Shown: positions 1 through 9,882, numbered from the stretch's first letter. The stretch: 64,000 nt of DNA from Cupriavidus sp. D39 (GCF_026627925.1 NZ_JAPNLE010000009.1:4712001-4776000); one strand, 5' to 3'. A program made the numbers and translations. Notes: generated from the sequence alone by a model not told the origin.

Positions 1-458
1 TCCTTGGCGGCACCGTCGAGCTGCTCGGCGGTGCGGAAGAGTTGCAGCGTGCCTTGCTGGCGGCCTTCGTAGGCGATGCCGGTATCGGCGCGCAGGGCCC
101 GGATGCAGTCGCGGCTGTACTCGGCCAGCCGCACCATGCGCTCCTTGTTGACGGCATAGCGCTCGGCGCTGCAGTTCATCAGCATCTGCCACATCCATTG
201 GAGCTGGAACAGCGTACCGTCCGGCTTGATGGAGAGCGGGGCGTGCTCTTGGAACATCCACTTGATGGCTTTGAGCGGCACGCCGGGCGCGGCCCAGGGC
301 GATGCATAGCCCGGGGAGATCTGGCCGGCATTGGCAAAACTGGTCCCAAGCGCGGGCGCGGCCTCACGGTCGATCACGGTGACTTCATGGCCGGCACGGG
401 CCAGGTACCAGGCGCTGGTAACGCCAATTACGCCACTGCCAAGAACGAGAACGCGCAT
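1..458 (-). CDS. dadA: D-amino acid dehydrogenase, small subunit (N-terminal part; runs off the window)
   Basis: FAD-dependent membrane-associated dehydrogenase that deaminates D-amino acids (typically D-alanine) to 2-oxo acids. Only the first 152 residues lie in the window. Residues 1-31 form the FAD Rossmann fold (GSGVIG at 7-12, acidic D30 at the end of the second strand), followed by the family stretch [13 protein letters not shown] (about residues 39-51). The ATG start is at the upstream end and no longer in-frame start is convincing. It is divergent from an Lrp-type gene 109 bp away, the arrangement expected for a dad catabolic locus controlled by its own Lrp/AsnC regulator. Family identification is firm; regulation is inference. 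Confidence 0.93.
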   Translation of the reverse strand, partial: MRVLVLGSGVIGVTSAWYLARAGHEVTVIDREAAPALGTSFANAGQISPGYASPWAAPGVPLKAIKWMFQEHAPLSIKPDGTLFQLQWMWQMLMNCSAERYAVNKERMVRLAEYSRDCIRALRADTGIAYEGRQQGTLQLFRTAEQLDGAAK

Positions 459-567
459 AGTCGGAAGCTCGCAACCAAGAAATAGAATGGATAAAGTATT
501 TACATCTATACTATTGAAATATTGGTAGTCATAGTTGTCGTAATTTTCAGGGAAACAGGAAGAACTA

Positions 568-1071
568 ATGAGAACAAGTCGTCAGCCCGTGCGCAGCCTG
601 GACCGGCTGGATCGGAAGATCCTGGCTTTGCTCCAGGCGGACGGGCGCATGTCGATGAAGGAACTGGCGGAAGCGGTCGGCCTGACCATCACGCCATGCA
701 TCGAGCGGGTCAAACGCATGGAGCGCGACGGCGTCATCATGGGCTATTACGCGCGCCTGAATCCCGCGCTGCTCGGCAGCGGCCTGCTGGTGTTTGTCGA
801 GATCTCGCTGGGCAACAAGTCCGGCAATATGTTCGAGCAGTTTCGCCGCGAGGTGTCGCGCATCCCGGAGGTACTTGAGTGCCATCTGGTCTCGGGCGAT
901 TTCGACTACCTGATCAAGGCCCGCATCCGCGAGATCGGCGAGTATCGCCGCCTGCTGGGCGACATCCTGCTGCAGTTGCCGGGCGCCGCGCAGTCCAAGA
1001 GCTACGTGGTGATGGAAGAGATCAAGGAAACGCTGGCGATTGCGGTCGACGAGAAGGCCCCGCACGCCTGA
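568..1071 (+). CDS. Lrp/AsnC family transcriptional regulator (probable dadA regulator)
   Basis: A 167-residue feast/famine regulator. Residues about 10-60 carry the winged helix-turn-helix ([19 protein letters not shown], then [16 protein letters not shown]), and about 75-150 form the RAM/AsnC ligand-binding and oligomerisation domain ([28 protein letters not shown]). Length is normal for Lrp. It is preceded by an AGGAAGAAC-type ribosome binding site and diverges from dadA. By analogy with DadR-type regulators it probably controls dadA in response to alanine; the ligand cannot be read from the sequence. It converges on the radical SAM gene with a 34-bp gap. Confidence 0.9.
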   Translation: MRTSRQPVRSLDRLDRKILALLQADGRMSMKELAEAVGLTITPCIERVKRMERDGVIMGYYARLNPALLGSGLLVFVEISLGNKSGNMFEQFRREVSRIPEVLECHLVSGDFDYLIKARIREIGEYRRLLGDILLQLPGAAQSKSYVVMEEIKETLAIAVDEKAPHA

Positions 1072-1105
1072 AGCCGCGCTGGCCTGCTGTATCTGGCAAC
1101 ACGGC

Positions 1106-2188
1106 CTAGAACAGCGACATCTGCGGCGCGGCGCTCGCCCGGGAAAAATGCTCTGTGGTCAGGGGATGGCGCTCGGCGTTAAGCCCGAAGCGCTGGCAGG
1201 CGAGCTTGAAGCGCTTGCGCAGCAGTTCGGCAAAGATGCCCGTGCCGGTCATGCGCGTGCCAAACCGGGAGTCGTAGGCCTGGCCCCCGCGCATTTGCGC
1301 AACCAGGCTCTCCACATGCCGGGCGCGCAGCGGATGGTAGGTGGCCAGCCACTCGGAGAACAGCTGCTCCACCTCGCGCGGCAGGCGCAGCAGGATATAC
1401 GCCGCCGTTTTCGCCCCGGCCTTGGCTGCCGCCTCGAGGATGGACTCCATTTCCGGATCGGTCAGGCTCGGAATGACCGGCGCCACCATCACCCCCACCG
1501 GAATGCCGGCCTCGCTCAGCGCTGCGATGGCGGCCAGGCGGCGCGCCGGCGCGCTGGCGCGGGGCTCCAGCGTGCGGGCGATTTCATTCTTGAGCGACGT
1601 GACCGACATATGGACTCGGACCAGGTTCTTGGCCGCCATGCGCTGCAGGATGTCGATGTCGCGCGTGACCACGCCCGACTTGGTCGTGATGGCCACCGGA
1701 TGGTTGAACCGCTCCAGCACTTCCAGGATGCCGCGCGTGATCTTGAGATCCCGCTCGATGGGCTGGTAGGGGTCGGTATTGGCTCCCAGCGCGATTACCG
1801 TCGGTACATAGTTGCGGTGAGCCAGCTCGGCCTCGAGCAGGGCGGCGGCGTTGTCTTTTGCGTACAGGCGGGTTTCGAAGTCGAGGCCCGGCGAAAGCCC
1901 CAGATAGGCATGGCTGGGCCGGGCATAGCAATAGATGCAGCCATGCTCGCATCCGCGGTACGGATTGATGGACGCGTCGAACGGCAGGTCTGGCGACTGG
2001 TTGCGCGAAATGATGCGCTTGGCTTTCTCCGTGAAGACAATGGTCTGGATCTGGGGTGTCTCTGGCTCATCGAAGGCTTGGGACTCATCGGCGACCCGCT
2101 CGCGGGTCCAGGCGTCGAACCGGCTGACATCGTTCGAGCGCGCCGCCCGGCCTTTCAGCGGGCTGGAGGAGGGAGGTCGGGTCGTCAC
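1106..2188 (-). CDS. PA0069-family radical SAM protein, probably SOS-inducible
   Basis: A 360-residue radical SAM protein of the family related to spore photoproduct lyase (SplB-like, PA0069 type). The [4Fe-4S]/SAM motif is CEHGCIYC, with cysteines at residues 80, 84 and 87 (CxxxCxxC); the barrel continues with ALGANTDPYQPIE and the MSVTSL strand. The substrate is unknown. The start is a GTG (codon at 2186-2188) with AGGA about 9 nt upstream. A near-perfect LexA box sits 27-46 bp before the start codon, so DNA-damage induction is likely. I recall that the Pseudomonas homologue is reported in the LexA regulon, but I could not verify that here. Confidence 0.88.
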   Translation of the reverse strand: MTTRPPSSSPLKGRAARSNDVSRFDAWTRERVADESQAFDEPETPQIQTIVFTEKAKRIISRNQSPDLPFDASINPYRGCEHGCIYCYARPSHAYLGLSPGLDFETRLYAKDNAAALLEAELAHRNYVPTVIALGANTDPYQPIERDLKITRGILEVLERFNHPVAITTKSGVVTRDIDILQRMAAKNLVRVHMSVTSLKNEIARTLEPRASAPARRLAAIAALSEAGIPVGVMVAPVIPSLTDPEMESILEAAAKAGAKTAAYILLRLPREVEQLFSEWLATYHPLRARHVESLVAQMRGGQAYDSRFGTRMTGTGIFAELLRKRFKLACQRFGLNAERHPLTTEHFSRASAAPQMSLF

Positions 2189-2214
2189 GTTGGCGGTCCT
2201 GCGGCTACGGTTTG

Positions 2215-2234
2215 TACTGTATATTTATACAGTG
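2215..2234 (-). promoter_or_regulatory. LexA (SOS) box
   Basis: The 20-base site TACTGTATATTTATACAGTG has the full CTGT-N8-ACAG core and an AT-rich centre almost identical to the enterobacterial LexA consensus. It lies directly upstream of the radical SAM start codon. The other flanking gene (LysR type) ends here, so the radical SAM gene is the only plausible target. Confidence 0.85.
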
Positions 2235-2309
2235 TTTCGCGTAAACAGCCAAGGCGTGTTTTTACCGGGCCGAAGAGGCAGAGGAGGCTGAATAGGCGGA
2301 AGACCCTGC

Positions 2310-3212
2310 CTAGGGGCAGTCCCAGTAGGGCGGGGAGCCGAAGTGCGCGGCAAAGAAATCGATAAACGCGTGCGTCTTCGCCGGGACCTGGCGACGGCTG
2401 GGATAGACCGCCCAGATCGACACGGCCGGCAGCACCGGGTAATCGGGGAGCACGCTGACCAGCGCACCGCTGCGCAAGTGGGGGCCAACATCCCAGGTGG
2501 ACTTGAGCGCCAGCCCCATGCCAGCCAGGACCGCATCCCGGATGACTTCGCCATTGTCCGTGCGCAGGTTGCCGGTGACCGCCACCGCGGTCTTGCCCAG
2601 CGCCGTGTCGAACTGCCAGGAGGCCTGGTCGCCCAGCACGATGCAATTGTGGTTGCGCAGGTCTTCCGGGTGACGGGGCGTGCCATGCGCGGCGAGATAG
2701 GCGGGCGAAGCGCAAACGGTGCGATGGCTCGGGGCCAGGGGGCGTGCTACCAGGGATGAGTCCGGCAGCGCGCCCATGCGCAGTGCCACGTCGACGCCGG
2801 CCTCGACCAGGCCGATCACATGGTCGGTCAGGCGCAGGTCCAGTGTCAGGCCGGGATAGGCAGCGAGGAAGGCGGGAATGGCCGGCGAGACGTGCTGGCG
2901 GCCGAAGGAGGCGGGCACCGTGACCCGCAGCGGCCCCTGGGGCGCTTGCGCGCCGTGGCCGACCGACTGCGCGGCCTGGTCGGCCGTGTCGAGCAATTGC
3001 GCGGCATGTTCGAGGAAGCGCTCGCCCTCGCCGGTCAGGGAGATGCGGCGCGTGGTCCGGTGCAGCAGCCGCGTGCCGAGCTGCTGCTCGAGCTGCGCCA
3101 GGCGGCTGCTGGCCGAGGAGGTGGACAGCCCGAGATCGCGCGCCGCGGCCGAGAGGTTGCCCAGCGACGCAGCGCGCACGAACACGGCGATGTCCAGCAG
3201 GTCGAAGTGCAT
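2310..3212 (-). CDS. LysR family transcriptional regulator
   Basis: A 300-residue LysR-type regulator. The N-terminal helix-turn-helix (FVRAASLGNLSAAARDLGLS, about residues 10-30) has the variant SSASSRLAQLEQQLGTRLLHR recognition region, and a periplasmic-binding-protein-like effector domain spans about 90-295. The internal ATG at 3212 was chosen over a longer open frame because the family begins MxFxLLxxxxFVxxA. It ends 121 bp from the radical SAM start and begins 26 bp after the TM2 gene stop. Target genes and inducer are unknown. Confidence 0.92.
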   Translation of the reverse strand: MHFDLLDIAVFVRAASLGNLSAAARDLGLSTSSASSRLAQLEQQLGTRLLHRTTRRISLTGEGERFLEHAAQLLDTADQAAQSVGHGAQAPQGPLRVTVPASFGRQHVSPAIPAFLAAYPGLTLDLRLTDHVIGLVEAGVDVALRMGALPDSSLVARPLAPSHRTVCASPAYLAAHGTPRHPEDLRNHNCIVLGDQASWQFDTALGKTAVAVTGNLRTDNGEVIRDAVLAGMGLALKSTWDVGPHLRSGALVSVLPDYPVLPAVSIWAVYPSRRQVPAKTHAFIDFFAAHFGSPPYWDCP

Positions 3213-3238
3213 CGGCGCTGGGGTGCGGGGCCTGGGGC

Positions 3239-3724
3239 TTACTGCGACAAGGCGCGCGCGGCTTCGACCTGGGATTCGAAGAAGGTCTGGAAACTGATGG
3301 CCAGGCCTGCCATCAACAGGCCGGTACCGATCAGCAGGGACAGGATGACCAGGATCACGACGGGCCAGCCCGAGCGCGTCGGCGTGCCATGCGGGTTGAA
3401 GCGGGCATCCCATTTATCGTCGGGGCGCAGGCCATACACGATGGCCGCCAGGAACGCGCTGATCACCGACGTGCCGCCGGCAATGGCAAAGGTCCAGTTC
3501 AGGGCCGGCAAGCCGGCGCCCGTCTGCATCGACATGACGCCGATGACCCCGGCGAGTGCCGCCAGCAGGTGCGCCCAGGCAAATTTATCGCGCAAGCCAC
3601 CTAGGTAGAAGCGATGCAGGCCCACGGTGCCGAACAGGAAGGCCAGTGCGACCGTGATCAGTTTGGATTTGCCCTGAAGCGGCTTGGGGCTAGCGGTGGC
3701 TGAAACTTGGGTGGCGGCAGGCAT
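3239..3724 (-). CDS. TM2 domain-containing membrane protein
   Basis: A 161-residue integral membrane protein. The TM2 motif is at about residues 22-65 (two helices joined by the FGTVGLHRFYLGG turn), followed by two more hydrophobic stretches at about 77-95 and 120-142. TM2 proteins are widespread and mostly uncharacterised, so no specific function is assigned. It lies just upstream of, and on the same strand as, the LysR gene, which it may be co-transcribed with. Confidence 0.85.
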   Translation of the reverse strand: MPAATQVSATASPKPLQGKSKLITVALAFLFGTVGLHRFYLGGLRDKFAWAHLLAALAGVIGVMSMQTGAGLPALNWTFAIAGGTSVISAFLAAIVYGLRPDDKWDARFNPHGTPTRSGWPVVILVILSLLIGTGLLMAGLAISFQTFFESQVEAARALSQ

Positions 3725-3991
3725 GGGCGACAGCTAGGTTAATGGCCGGCAGGGGCGGCCGACGCAAAATCAGGTGAGTGCCAGTCAGGCTGGCGTCGGC
3801 GCTCATTGTACGCTGGCATCAAACGCGGGCGGACGCCGGCGGAGCAAGGCAGGAGGCTATACGCGTCGGACGAGCAATACCCGCGAGAGTTCCTTTCGCG
3901 GCACATCGTCAAGGAGGGGAAGCCAGGGGAGCGCTGATCGCCGCGGGCAGGGCAATCAGCCAGGAAGTGGGTGGGGAGGGGGCCGGCGTGC

Positions 3992-4399
3992 CTAGCGGCC
4001 GCCGTCTCGTCCGCGCGCTTGCCAGCCCGGGCCCATGCCGGAGCTGCGCTGGTCGCCGCGCCCGTTGTCGCCTTGCATATTGCGATCGGGCTGCCGGTTG
4101 CGTTCATCGCCGCGTTCCTGGGGCGACTGGGGGCGGCCATTCAGGCGGTCATCGGCGCGCGCGCGGGCTTCCATTCGTTCGATCTGGGCCCGCACATGGT
4201 CTTGCCGTTCAGCGCGTACGCTCGCCATCGCCCATGCGCCCTGGCCAGGCTGGCTTTGCGCATTGCTCACATTCCGGCCTTCGGGCCGGCTATGTTGCCA
4301 AAACGCGACCTGTGCATGGCTGACAGCAGTGAGGCCGAGCAAAGAAACGGCCAACAGGATGCCAGCCACCGAGTCGCGCAGGAGGGTGCGGGGGAGCAT
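3992..4399 (-). CDS. small secreted hydrophilic protein of unknown function
   Basis: A 135-residue open frame with a convincing N-terminal signal peptide (basic LLRD start, hydrophobic AGILLAVSLLGLTAVSHA, cleavage after AHA-type site near residue 29). The mature part is highly charged and low-complexity, rich in Arg, Glu, Gln, Asp and Gly (helical E/R repeats around 60-85, then a Gly/Arg/Asn-rich tail). I do not recognise a family. The 267 bp between its stop and the TM2 gene contain nothing I can assign. Confidence 0.55.
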   Translation of the reverse strand: MLPRTLLRDSVAGILLAVSLLGLTAVSHAQVAFWQHSRPEGRNVSNAQSQPGQGAWAMASVRAERQDHVRAQIERMEARARADDRLNGRPQSPQERGDERNRQPDRNMQGDNGRGDQRSSGMGPGWQARGRDGGR

Positions 4400-4558
4400 G
4401 CGGAATCCCAGTATCCTGTCGCGTGGTGAGGTTGTTCGAGATATGGGTTCATGGTACGCACGCGTCTTCGACGCGCCTATGCTAAAGCCGTTACCGGTGT
4501 AACGGATTGTTTCGCTACTGTCCCGAGAGCCACGCCGTATCCCGCGCGCGGCAAGGGT

Positions 4559-5690
4559 TCAGGGTGCGTAGCGGATGCGATATACCGCGCCCGCCATGTC
4601 GTCGCTGACCAGCAGTGAGCCGTCCGGGGCAACCTGGACATCGACGGGCCGGCCCCAGGGTTTGTCGCCCTGCAGCCAGCCTTGCGCGAACACCTCCTGG
4701 CGCACCGCCTGGCCGCGCTCGTTCAGCACCACCCGGACGATGCGGTAGCCGATCGGCTTGGTTCGGTTCCAGCTGCCGTGCTCGGCAATGAAAATATTGT
4801 TGCGGTATTCGGCGGGGAATTGCGTGCCGGTATAGAAGCGCATGCCGAGCGCGGCGACGTGGGCGCCCAGCTTTGCCACCGGCGGCTCGAACTCGGAGCA
4901 GGCGCGCTGCTTGCCGAATTCCGGGTCGGCAACACTGCCAGCGTGGCAGTACGGATAGCCGAAGTGCTGGCCGGCCCGGGTCACCCGGTTGAGCTCGTCG
5001 TCGGGCACATCGTCCCCCAGCATGTCGCGCCCGTTGTCGGTGAACCAGAGTTGGCGGGTGGCCGGGTGCCAGTCGAAGCCCACCGAATTGCGCACCCCTT
5101 GGCCACGACCTGCAAGTCGGTGCCGTCGGGCTTCATCTTCATGATGTTGGCGTAGCGGTTTTCGTCGGGCGCGCAGATATTGCAGGGGGCGCCGACCGGC
5201 ACATACAGATAGCCATCCGGGCCAAAGGCGATAAACTTCCATCCGTGATGCGTTTCGGAGGGAAGCGATCGCTTACCACAACGGGCTTGGGCGGGTTGTC
5301 CAGGCGGGCATCGATGTCATCCAGGCGGACGATCCGCGAGGTCGAGGAGGCGTAAAGCGCGCCGTCGCGGAAGGCCACGCCTACCGGCATGGTCAGGCCG
5401 GTGGCGACGGTCCTGAGCTTCGGGGCGGGCGCCAGCGGGTTGCGGATTGCATACACCTTGCCTTCGCCGCGGGTGCCGACAAAGAGCGTGCCCCCCGGCG
5501 ACAGGGTCATGCCACGTGCTTCCGGCACCTCCGCGCTCAGCAATTCGATGCGAAAGCCTGGCGGCAGCTGGATCTGCTCCAGCGGCAGGGCGGCGTTGGC
5601 ATCGGGACTGAGCCAGATCGCTGCCACGAACGCCGCGAAAGTGCTCGCGAGCAGGGTCCGGAAGCTGCGAATGTGAAGGTGAAAACGCAT
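4559..5690 (-). CDS. PQQ-dependent sugar dehydrogenase family protein (two apparent frameshifts)
   Basis: Periplasmic soluble-GDH/sorbosone-dehydrogenase-type beta-propeller. It begins MRFHLHIRSF with a signal peptide ending near SPDANA, then ALPLEQIQLPPGFRIELL. Downstream blades include APDENRYANIMKMKPDG, SVGFDWHPATRQLWFTDNGRD, IAEHGSWNRTKPIGYR and DVQVAPDGSLLVSDD, all family hallmarks. The protein is spread over all three frames. The shifts are at GGG 5260-5262 and CCCC 5095-5098 (plus-strand letters); one extra base in each run restores a continuous protein of about 378 residues. I therefore treat it as intact with sequence errors; a real pseudogene is the alternative. Confidence 0.8.
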
Positions 5691-5760
5691 GGCGCGCTCT
5701 CCTGTCGGGGTTTTCACCACGATGCCTGTGGCCGGGTGTCGCGTCAATCGCTCTAAGTGT

Positions 5761-5789
5761 TTGTTTGGCCTCGGAATTTGGTCTATACT
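5761..5789 (+). promoter_or_regulatory. sigma-70 promoter of the rpsP operon
   Basis: TTGTTT (5761-5766) and TATACT (5784-5789) are separated by exactly 17 bp and lie 47 bp upstream of the rpsP ATG. No other hexamer pair in the 88-bp gap is as good. Confidence 0.65.
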
Positions 5790-5835
5790 CTTGCGTTTCG
5801 TGTTCGAACATCAAGTTTTCTGAGGAATCAAACCC

Positions 5836-6090
5836 ATGGTCGTAATCCGTCTGGCTCGCGGTGGCAGCAAGAAGCGCCCCTTCTTCAATATCGTCGCTGC
5901 TGACTCGCGTAATCGTCGCGATGGCCGTTTCATCGAGCGTATTGGTTTCTACAATCCCCTGGCTTCGGCAAGCGAAGAAGGCCTGCGTCTGGTGCAAGAC
6001 CGCCTGACGTACTGGACCGGCGTTGGCGCCCAGCTGTCGCCGACGGTTGCCCGTCTGGTCAAGCAAAACGCCGCCAAGGCTGTAGCCTGA
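5836..6090 (+). CDS. rpsP: 30S ribosomal protein S16
   Basis: Complete 84-residue S16: [20 protein letters not shown] start, [17 protein letters not shown] motif and short alanine-rich end. It binds 16S rRNA early in 30S assembly. A GAGGAA ribosome binding site precedes the ATG. First gene of the rpsP-rimM-trmD-rplS operon. Confidence 0.98.
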   Translation: MVVIRLARGGSKKRPFFNIVAADSRNRRDGRFIERIGFYNPLASASEEGLRLVQDRLTYWTGVGAQLSPTVARLVKQNAAKAVA

Positions 6091-6130
6091 TAGTTGTGAC
6101 GCGCGTTTCGCGACGCGTGGCAAACGACAC

Positions 6131-6838
6131 GTGACAGAACGCAAGCAAGGCGCCCCGGCGCGGCGGCCACTCAACGTGCCGCTCGAGCCCTCGGCCCGGC
6201 GCGAGGCCGGTGAGCAGGAAAAGCCCAGTCTCAATCGCGGCGCAACCGGGTTGCCGGCGGCGCTGGCGTATACCGATAAGCTGCCGGACGACCTGATCGA
6301 GGTCGGTTATGTCGGCGCGGCTTATGGAATACGGGGCTGGATCAAGGTCCAGCCGCATGCCGACGATGCGAGCGCGCTGTTGCACGCGCGCCGCTGGTGG
6401 CTGCTGAAACCGCCGCCAACCGGCCTGGCTGGCGCGGCGGATGCCGTTGCCTTCGAGGCCTTGTGCGTAAAGATCGTGCAGTCCCGCGAGCACAGCGGTA
6501 CCGTAGTGGCCCAGGCGAGCGGCGTGTCCGAGCGCAATCACTCGGAAGCGCTCAAGGGTCGCCGTGTCTGGATTCGTCGCGAGGATTTCCCCGCGCCGGA
6601 TGAAAATGAATTCTACTGGGTCGATCTGATTGGCTGCGCCGTGTTCAATGAGCAGGGCGAGTCGCTGGGCGAAGTGTCCGGGCTGATCGACAACGGTGCG
6701 CACCAGATCCTGCAGGTGGCGCATGCCTTGCCCGATGGCAAGGCGGGTGAGCGCCTGATTCCCTTTGTCGACGCATTCCTGCGCTCGGTCGATATTTCGG
6801 CCCGGCGCGTGGTGGTGGACTGGGGCCTGGATTACTGA
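6131..6838 (+). CDS. rimM: ribosome maturation factor RimM
   Basis: A 235-residue RimM needed for 16S rRNA processing and 30S head maturation, acting through S19. The core begins LPDDLIEVGYVGAAYGIRGWIKV (about residue 55) and contains the PRC-barrel part EFYWVDLIGCAVFNEQGESLG and the end RLIPFVDAFLRSVDI. The start used is GTG at 6131, which leaves an unusual N-terminal extension of about 55 Arg/Pro/Glu-rich residues before the conserved core; a later start cannot be excluded. It follows rpsP by 40 bp. Confidence 0.95.
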   Translation: MTERKQGAPARRPLNVPLEPSARREAGEQEKPSLNRGATGLPAALAYTDKLPDDLIEVGYVGAAYGIRGWIKVQPHADDASALLHARRWWLLKPPPTGLAGAADAVAFEALCVKIVQSREHSGTVVAQASGVSERNHSEALKGRRVWIRREDFPAPDENEFYWVDLIGCAVFNEQGESLGEVSGLIDNGAHQILQVAHALPDGKAGERLIPFVDAFLRSVDISARRVVVDWGLDY

Positions 6839-6919
6839 GCGGCCCGAGCTGGTGAATGCGCGGGCGCTTGGCCGGCGATGGCCGGTGGGCGAGTGTTGGG
6901 CAAGTAAAGGGAGAGGCGG

Positions 6920-7707
6920 ATGCAGTTCGACGTAATCACGCTGTTTCCCGAGATGTTCCGCGCGCTGACCGACTGGGGCATTACCAGCCGGGCGGCAAAG
7001 CAGCAGCGCTACACGCTGCGCACCTGGAATCCACGCGACTTCACCAGCGACAACTACCGTACCATCGACGATCGCCCCTATGGCGGCGGCCCTGGCATGG
7101 TGATGCTGGCCAAGCCGCTGGAAGATGCCATCGACGCGGCGTGTTCCGCCCAGCAGGCGGCGCAGGCTGAGCCGGTACGGCCGCACGTGGTGCTGATGTC
7201 GCCGCAAGGCGCGCCGCTGACGCACCAAAAGTGATGTCGCTGGCACAACGCCCCGGCCTGGTGATGCTGTGTGGCCGCTATGAAGCGATCGACCAGCGCT
7301 TGATCGAGCGACGGGTCGATGAGGAAATCAGCCTCGGCGATTTCGTGCTGTCGGGCGGCGAGTTGCCGGCCATGGCCGTGATTGACGCGGTGGTCAGGCA
7401 TTTGCCGGGTGTACTGGGCGACGCCCAGTCGGCTGTCCAGGACAGCTTCGTCAACGGGCTGCTGGATTGTCCGCACTACACGCGGCCGGAAGAATACGAA
7501 GGTGTGCGGGTGCCCGATATCTTGCTCGGGGGCCATCATGCCGAGATCGAGAAGTGGCGGCGCCAGCAGGCGCTGGCAAATACTGCGAAGAAGCGCCCCG
7601 ATCTGATCGAGGCAGCGCGCAGCCAAGGGTTGCTAAGCCGGGTCGACGAGAAATTCCTGTCGGCATGGCTGGCGAAAGAAGGGCGGGAGTTCGCTCCCGC
7701 CAAGTGA
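6920..7707 (+). CDS. trmD: tRNA (guanine-37-N1)-methyltransferase (one apparent frameshift)
   Basis: SAM-dependent methyltransferase that makes m1G37 in tRNA and prevents +1 frameshifting. The first part ([30 protein letters not shown]) and the second part ([41 protein letters not shown]) are in different frames. One missing G next to G7231 (…CAAAAG-TG…) restores ...[13 protein letters not shown] and a 262-residue protein of normal length. Because trmD is essential or near-essential, sequence error is the preferred explanation. RBS GGGAGAGG precedes the ATG. Confidence 0.93.
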
Positions 7708-7782
7708 AACCCCATCCTCTGCCGGGGCCCAGGCCATGCCTGGGGCATACAACGTCGGCATGATGGACAAGGAGAAGAAACG

Positions 7783-8187
7783 ATGAACATCATCGAGCTG
7801 ATCGAGAAAGACGAAATCGCGCGTCTGACCGCGAACAAGACCATCCCCGCATTCGCACCCGGCGACACCGTGATCGTCAGCGTGAACGTGGTGGAAGGTA
7901 GCCGCAAGCGCGTCCAGGCTTATGAAGGCGTCGTGATTGCCAAGCGCAATCGTGGCCTGAATTCGTCCTTCATCGTGCGCAAGATTTCGTCGGGTGAAGG
8001 CGTGGAACGTACGTTCCAGCTGTACTCGCCGCTGATCGCCGCGATCGAAGTGAAGCGCCGTGGCGACGTCCGCCGCGCCAAGCTGTATTACCTGCGTCAG
8101 CGTTCGGGCAAGTCCGCGCGGATCAAGGAAAAGCTGGCATACAAGTCGGCACCGGCCAAGGCTGCTGCCAAGGCTGCTGCTCAGTAA
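7783..8187 (+). CDS. rplS: 50S ribosomal protein L19
   Basis: A 134-residue L19 ([46 protein letters not shown] in two parts, [25 protein letters not shown]). It sits at the 30S-50S interface. The family core ends near residue 117; this copy adds a short Lys/Ala tail, common in Burkholderiaceae. Strong AAGGAGAAG site upstream. Last gene of the operon, followed by a terminator. Confidence 0.98.
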   Translation: MNIIELIEKDEIARLTANKTIPAFAPGDTVIVSVNVVEGSRKRVQAYEGVVIAKRNRGLNSSFIVRKISSGEGVERTFQLYSPLIAAIEVKRRGDVRRAKLYYLRQRSGKSARIKEKLAYKSAPAKAAAKAAAQ

Positions 8188-8228
8188 GGCGCCAGTTGCC
8201 GCGATCGGCTTGCCGGTCGCAGCTGCGC

Positions 8229-8255
8229 AAAAGGGCACCCTCGGGTGCCCTTTTT
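8229..8255 (+). terminator. Rho-independent terminator of the rpsP operon
   Basis: A-tract, then GGGCACCC (8233-8240), TC, GGGTGCCC (8243-8250) and TTTTT (8251-8255): perfect 8-bp stem followed by a T-run, 41 bp after the rplS stop. Confidence 0.92.
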
Positions 8256-8329
8256 GCATCTCGGCGTGCCACGTTTGCCGCGTCGCAGCACAAACGTTTT
8301 GGCTGGCTTCTGTCATACTCGCAACGATT

Positions 8330-9009
8330 ATGCGTCCTGCCTTTGATCCCGAATCCCTCCCCATCGTCGCCACCGATACCCGGCACCCCCGCTGGCCGAC
8401 GTGCGCCTGCAGCCGGAGTTCATCCGCCACCGGCTCCAGTCGCCGCCTGTCTGGGACCCCGAGCTGACCGATGAGTCGCGCGCCTATGACCGCAGCCTGA
8501 AGCTGCGCGATGCAGCCGTGCTGGTACCGTTGGTGGAGCGAGAGGATGGGCTGACCGTGCTGCTGACCGAGCGCAACGCCAACCTGAGCGCGCACGCGGG
8601 GCAGATCAGTTTCCCGGGTGGGCGGCACGAGGCGTTCGATATCGACCGGACTGCCACGGCGCTACGCGAAACCGAGGAAGAGGTGGGGCTGGCGCGCGAT
8701 TATGTGGAAGTGCTGGGTAGCTTGCCCGACTACATCACGGGCACCGGCTTCCATGTGAGCCCGGTGGTGGGCCTGGTCCGCGACGGTTTCACGCTGCGCC
8801 CCGATGCGCGCGAGGTTGCCGATGTGTTCGAGGTGCCGCTGGGTTTCCTGATGGACCCGTCGCATCACCAGCAGCGCCTGTTCCGCTGGGTGGACGGCGA
8901 GCGGCTGTTCTACGCCATGCCGTTTCCGCGCGAGGATGGCGGCCACCGGTTTATCTGGGGCGCCACTGCCGGCATGTTGCGCAACCTCTACCACTTGCTG
9001 GCAGCCTGA
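8330..9009 (+). CDS. Nudix hydrolase, probable CoA pyrophosphatase (one apparent frameshift)
   Basis: Nudix enzyme with the CoA-pyrophosphatase signature LLTERNANLSAHAGQISFPGG followed by the Nudix box (GG…EAFDIDRTATALRETEEEVGL), so it probably cleaves CoA or CoA derivatives to 3',5'-ADP and phosphopantetheine. Residues from the ATG at 8330 (MRPAFDPESLPIVATDTRHP) are in a different frame from the rest; one extra C in the CCCCC run at 8386-8390 joins them into about 226 residues. If the shift is real, translation could begin only downstream near 8401, losing this N-terminus. It follows the rplS terminator, so it is a separate transcription unit. Confidence 0.85.
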
Positions 9010-9024
9010 GGGCTGCCCTCGCGC

Positions 9025-9882
9025 TCAGGCGGCTGCAGCCGCCGGCTCGATGTCTTCCCCGGTGCAGTGCGGGCAGCTCTTGCCCACCACGTAGTGCGGG
9101 CTTTGCTGTTCCTCGGCGGTGACCACGGCGCGGCAGGCAAAGCACTGCTTGGGGCCGGCCGGTTCCAGGCTGGGGTTCAGCGCGGTGCGGTAGTCAAAGA
9201 CGAAGCAGTCGCCCTGATAGTGGCTGCCGCCGACTTCCTCGAAATACTTCAGGATGCCGCCCTCGAGCTGGTAGACGTGCTCGATGCCGGCTTCCTGCAT
9301 GTGGATGGCGGCTTTCTCGCAGCGAATGCCGCCGGTGCAGAACGACACGATGGTCTTGCCCTCGAACTCCGCCTTGTGCGCGGCGATGGCCGGCGGGAAA
9401 TCGCTGAACTTGGCGATGTCGTAGTCGACCGCCTGCTCGAACGTGCCGACCGCGACTTCAAAGGCATTGCGTGTATCCAGCATCACCACCGGGCGGCCGG
9501 CATCGTCGTGGCCCTGGTCCAGCCAGCGCTTGAGCTCGACCGGCTTGACCGCCGGCGCGCGGCCTGCCTCGGGGCGGATCAGCGGCATCTTCATGGTGAT
9601 GATTTCCTTCTTCTCGCGCACCAGCATGCGCTTGAAGGGCTGGTTCTCCGACAGGCTTTCCTTGGGCTCGATATCGGCAAAGCGCGGGTCGGCGTGCAGC
9701 CAGCCGACGAAGCCGTCGATGGCCTCGCGCACGCCGGCCAGGAACAGGTTGATGCCTTCCGGCGCGAGCAGGATCGTGCCCTTGAGCCCGTGTGCTTCGC
9801 AGCGCGCGCGCATTTCCGGGCGCAAGACCGGGATGTCGTCCAGCGAGACGAATTTGTAAGCGGAGATGTTTACGATCTGCAT
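9025..9882 (-). CDS. trhO: tRNA uridine-34 5-hydroxylase TrhO (rhodanese-like)
   Basis: A 285-residue YceA/TrhO protein, which forms 5-hydroxyuridine at tRNA position 34. An N-terminal acylphosphatase-like domain (residues 1-95, [17 protein letters not shown]) is followed by a rhodanese domain with active-site loop [11 protein letters not shown] (catalytic Cys182). The C-terminus has two CxxC pairs (CFAC, CPHC), a probable metal site. It converges on the Nudix gene with a 15-bp gap and diverges from dnaE. Confidence 0.93.
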   Translation of the reverse strand: MQIVNISAYKFVSLDDIPVLRPEMRARCEAHGLKGTILLAPEGINLFLAGVREAIDGFVGWLHADPRFADIEPKESLSENQPFKRMLVREKKEIITMKMPLIRPEAGRAPAVKPVELKRWLDQGHDDAGRPVVMLDTRNAFEVAVGTFEQAVDYDIAKFSDFPPAIAAHKAEFEGKTIVSFCTGGIRCEKAAIHMQEAGIEHVYQLEGGILKYFEEVGGSHYQGDCFVFDYRTALNPSLEPAGPKQCFACRAVVTAEEQQSPHYVVGKSCPHCTGEDIEPAAAAA

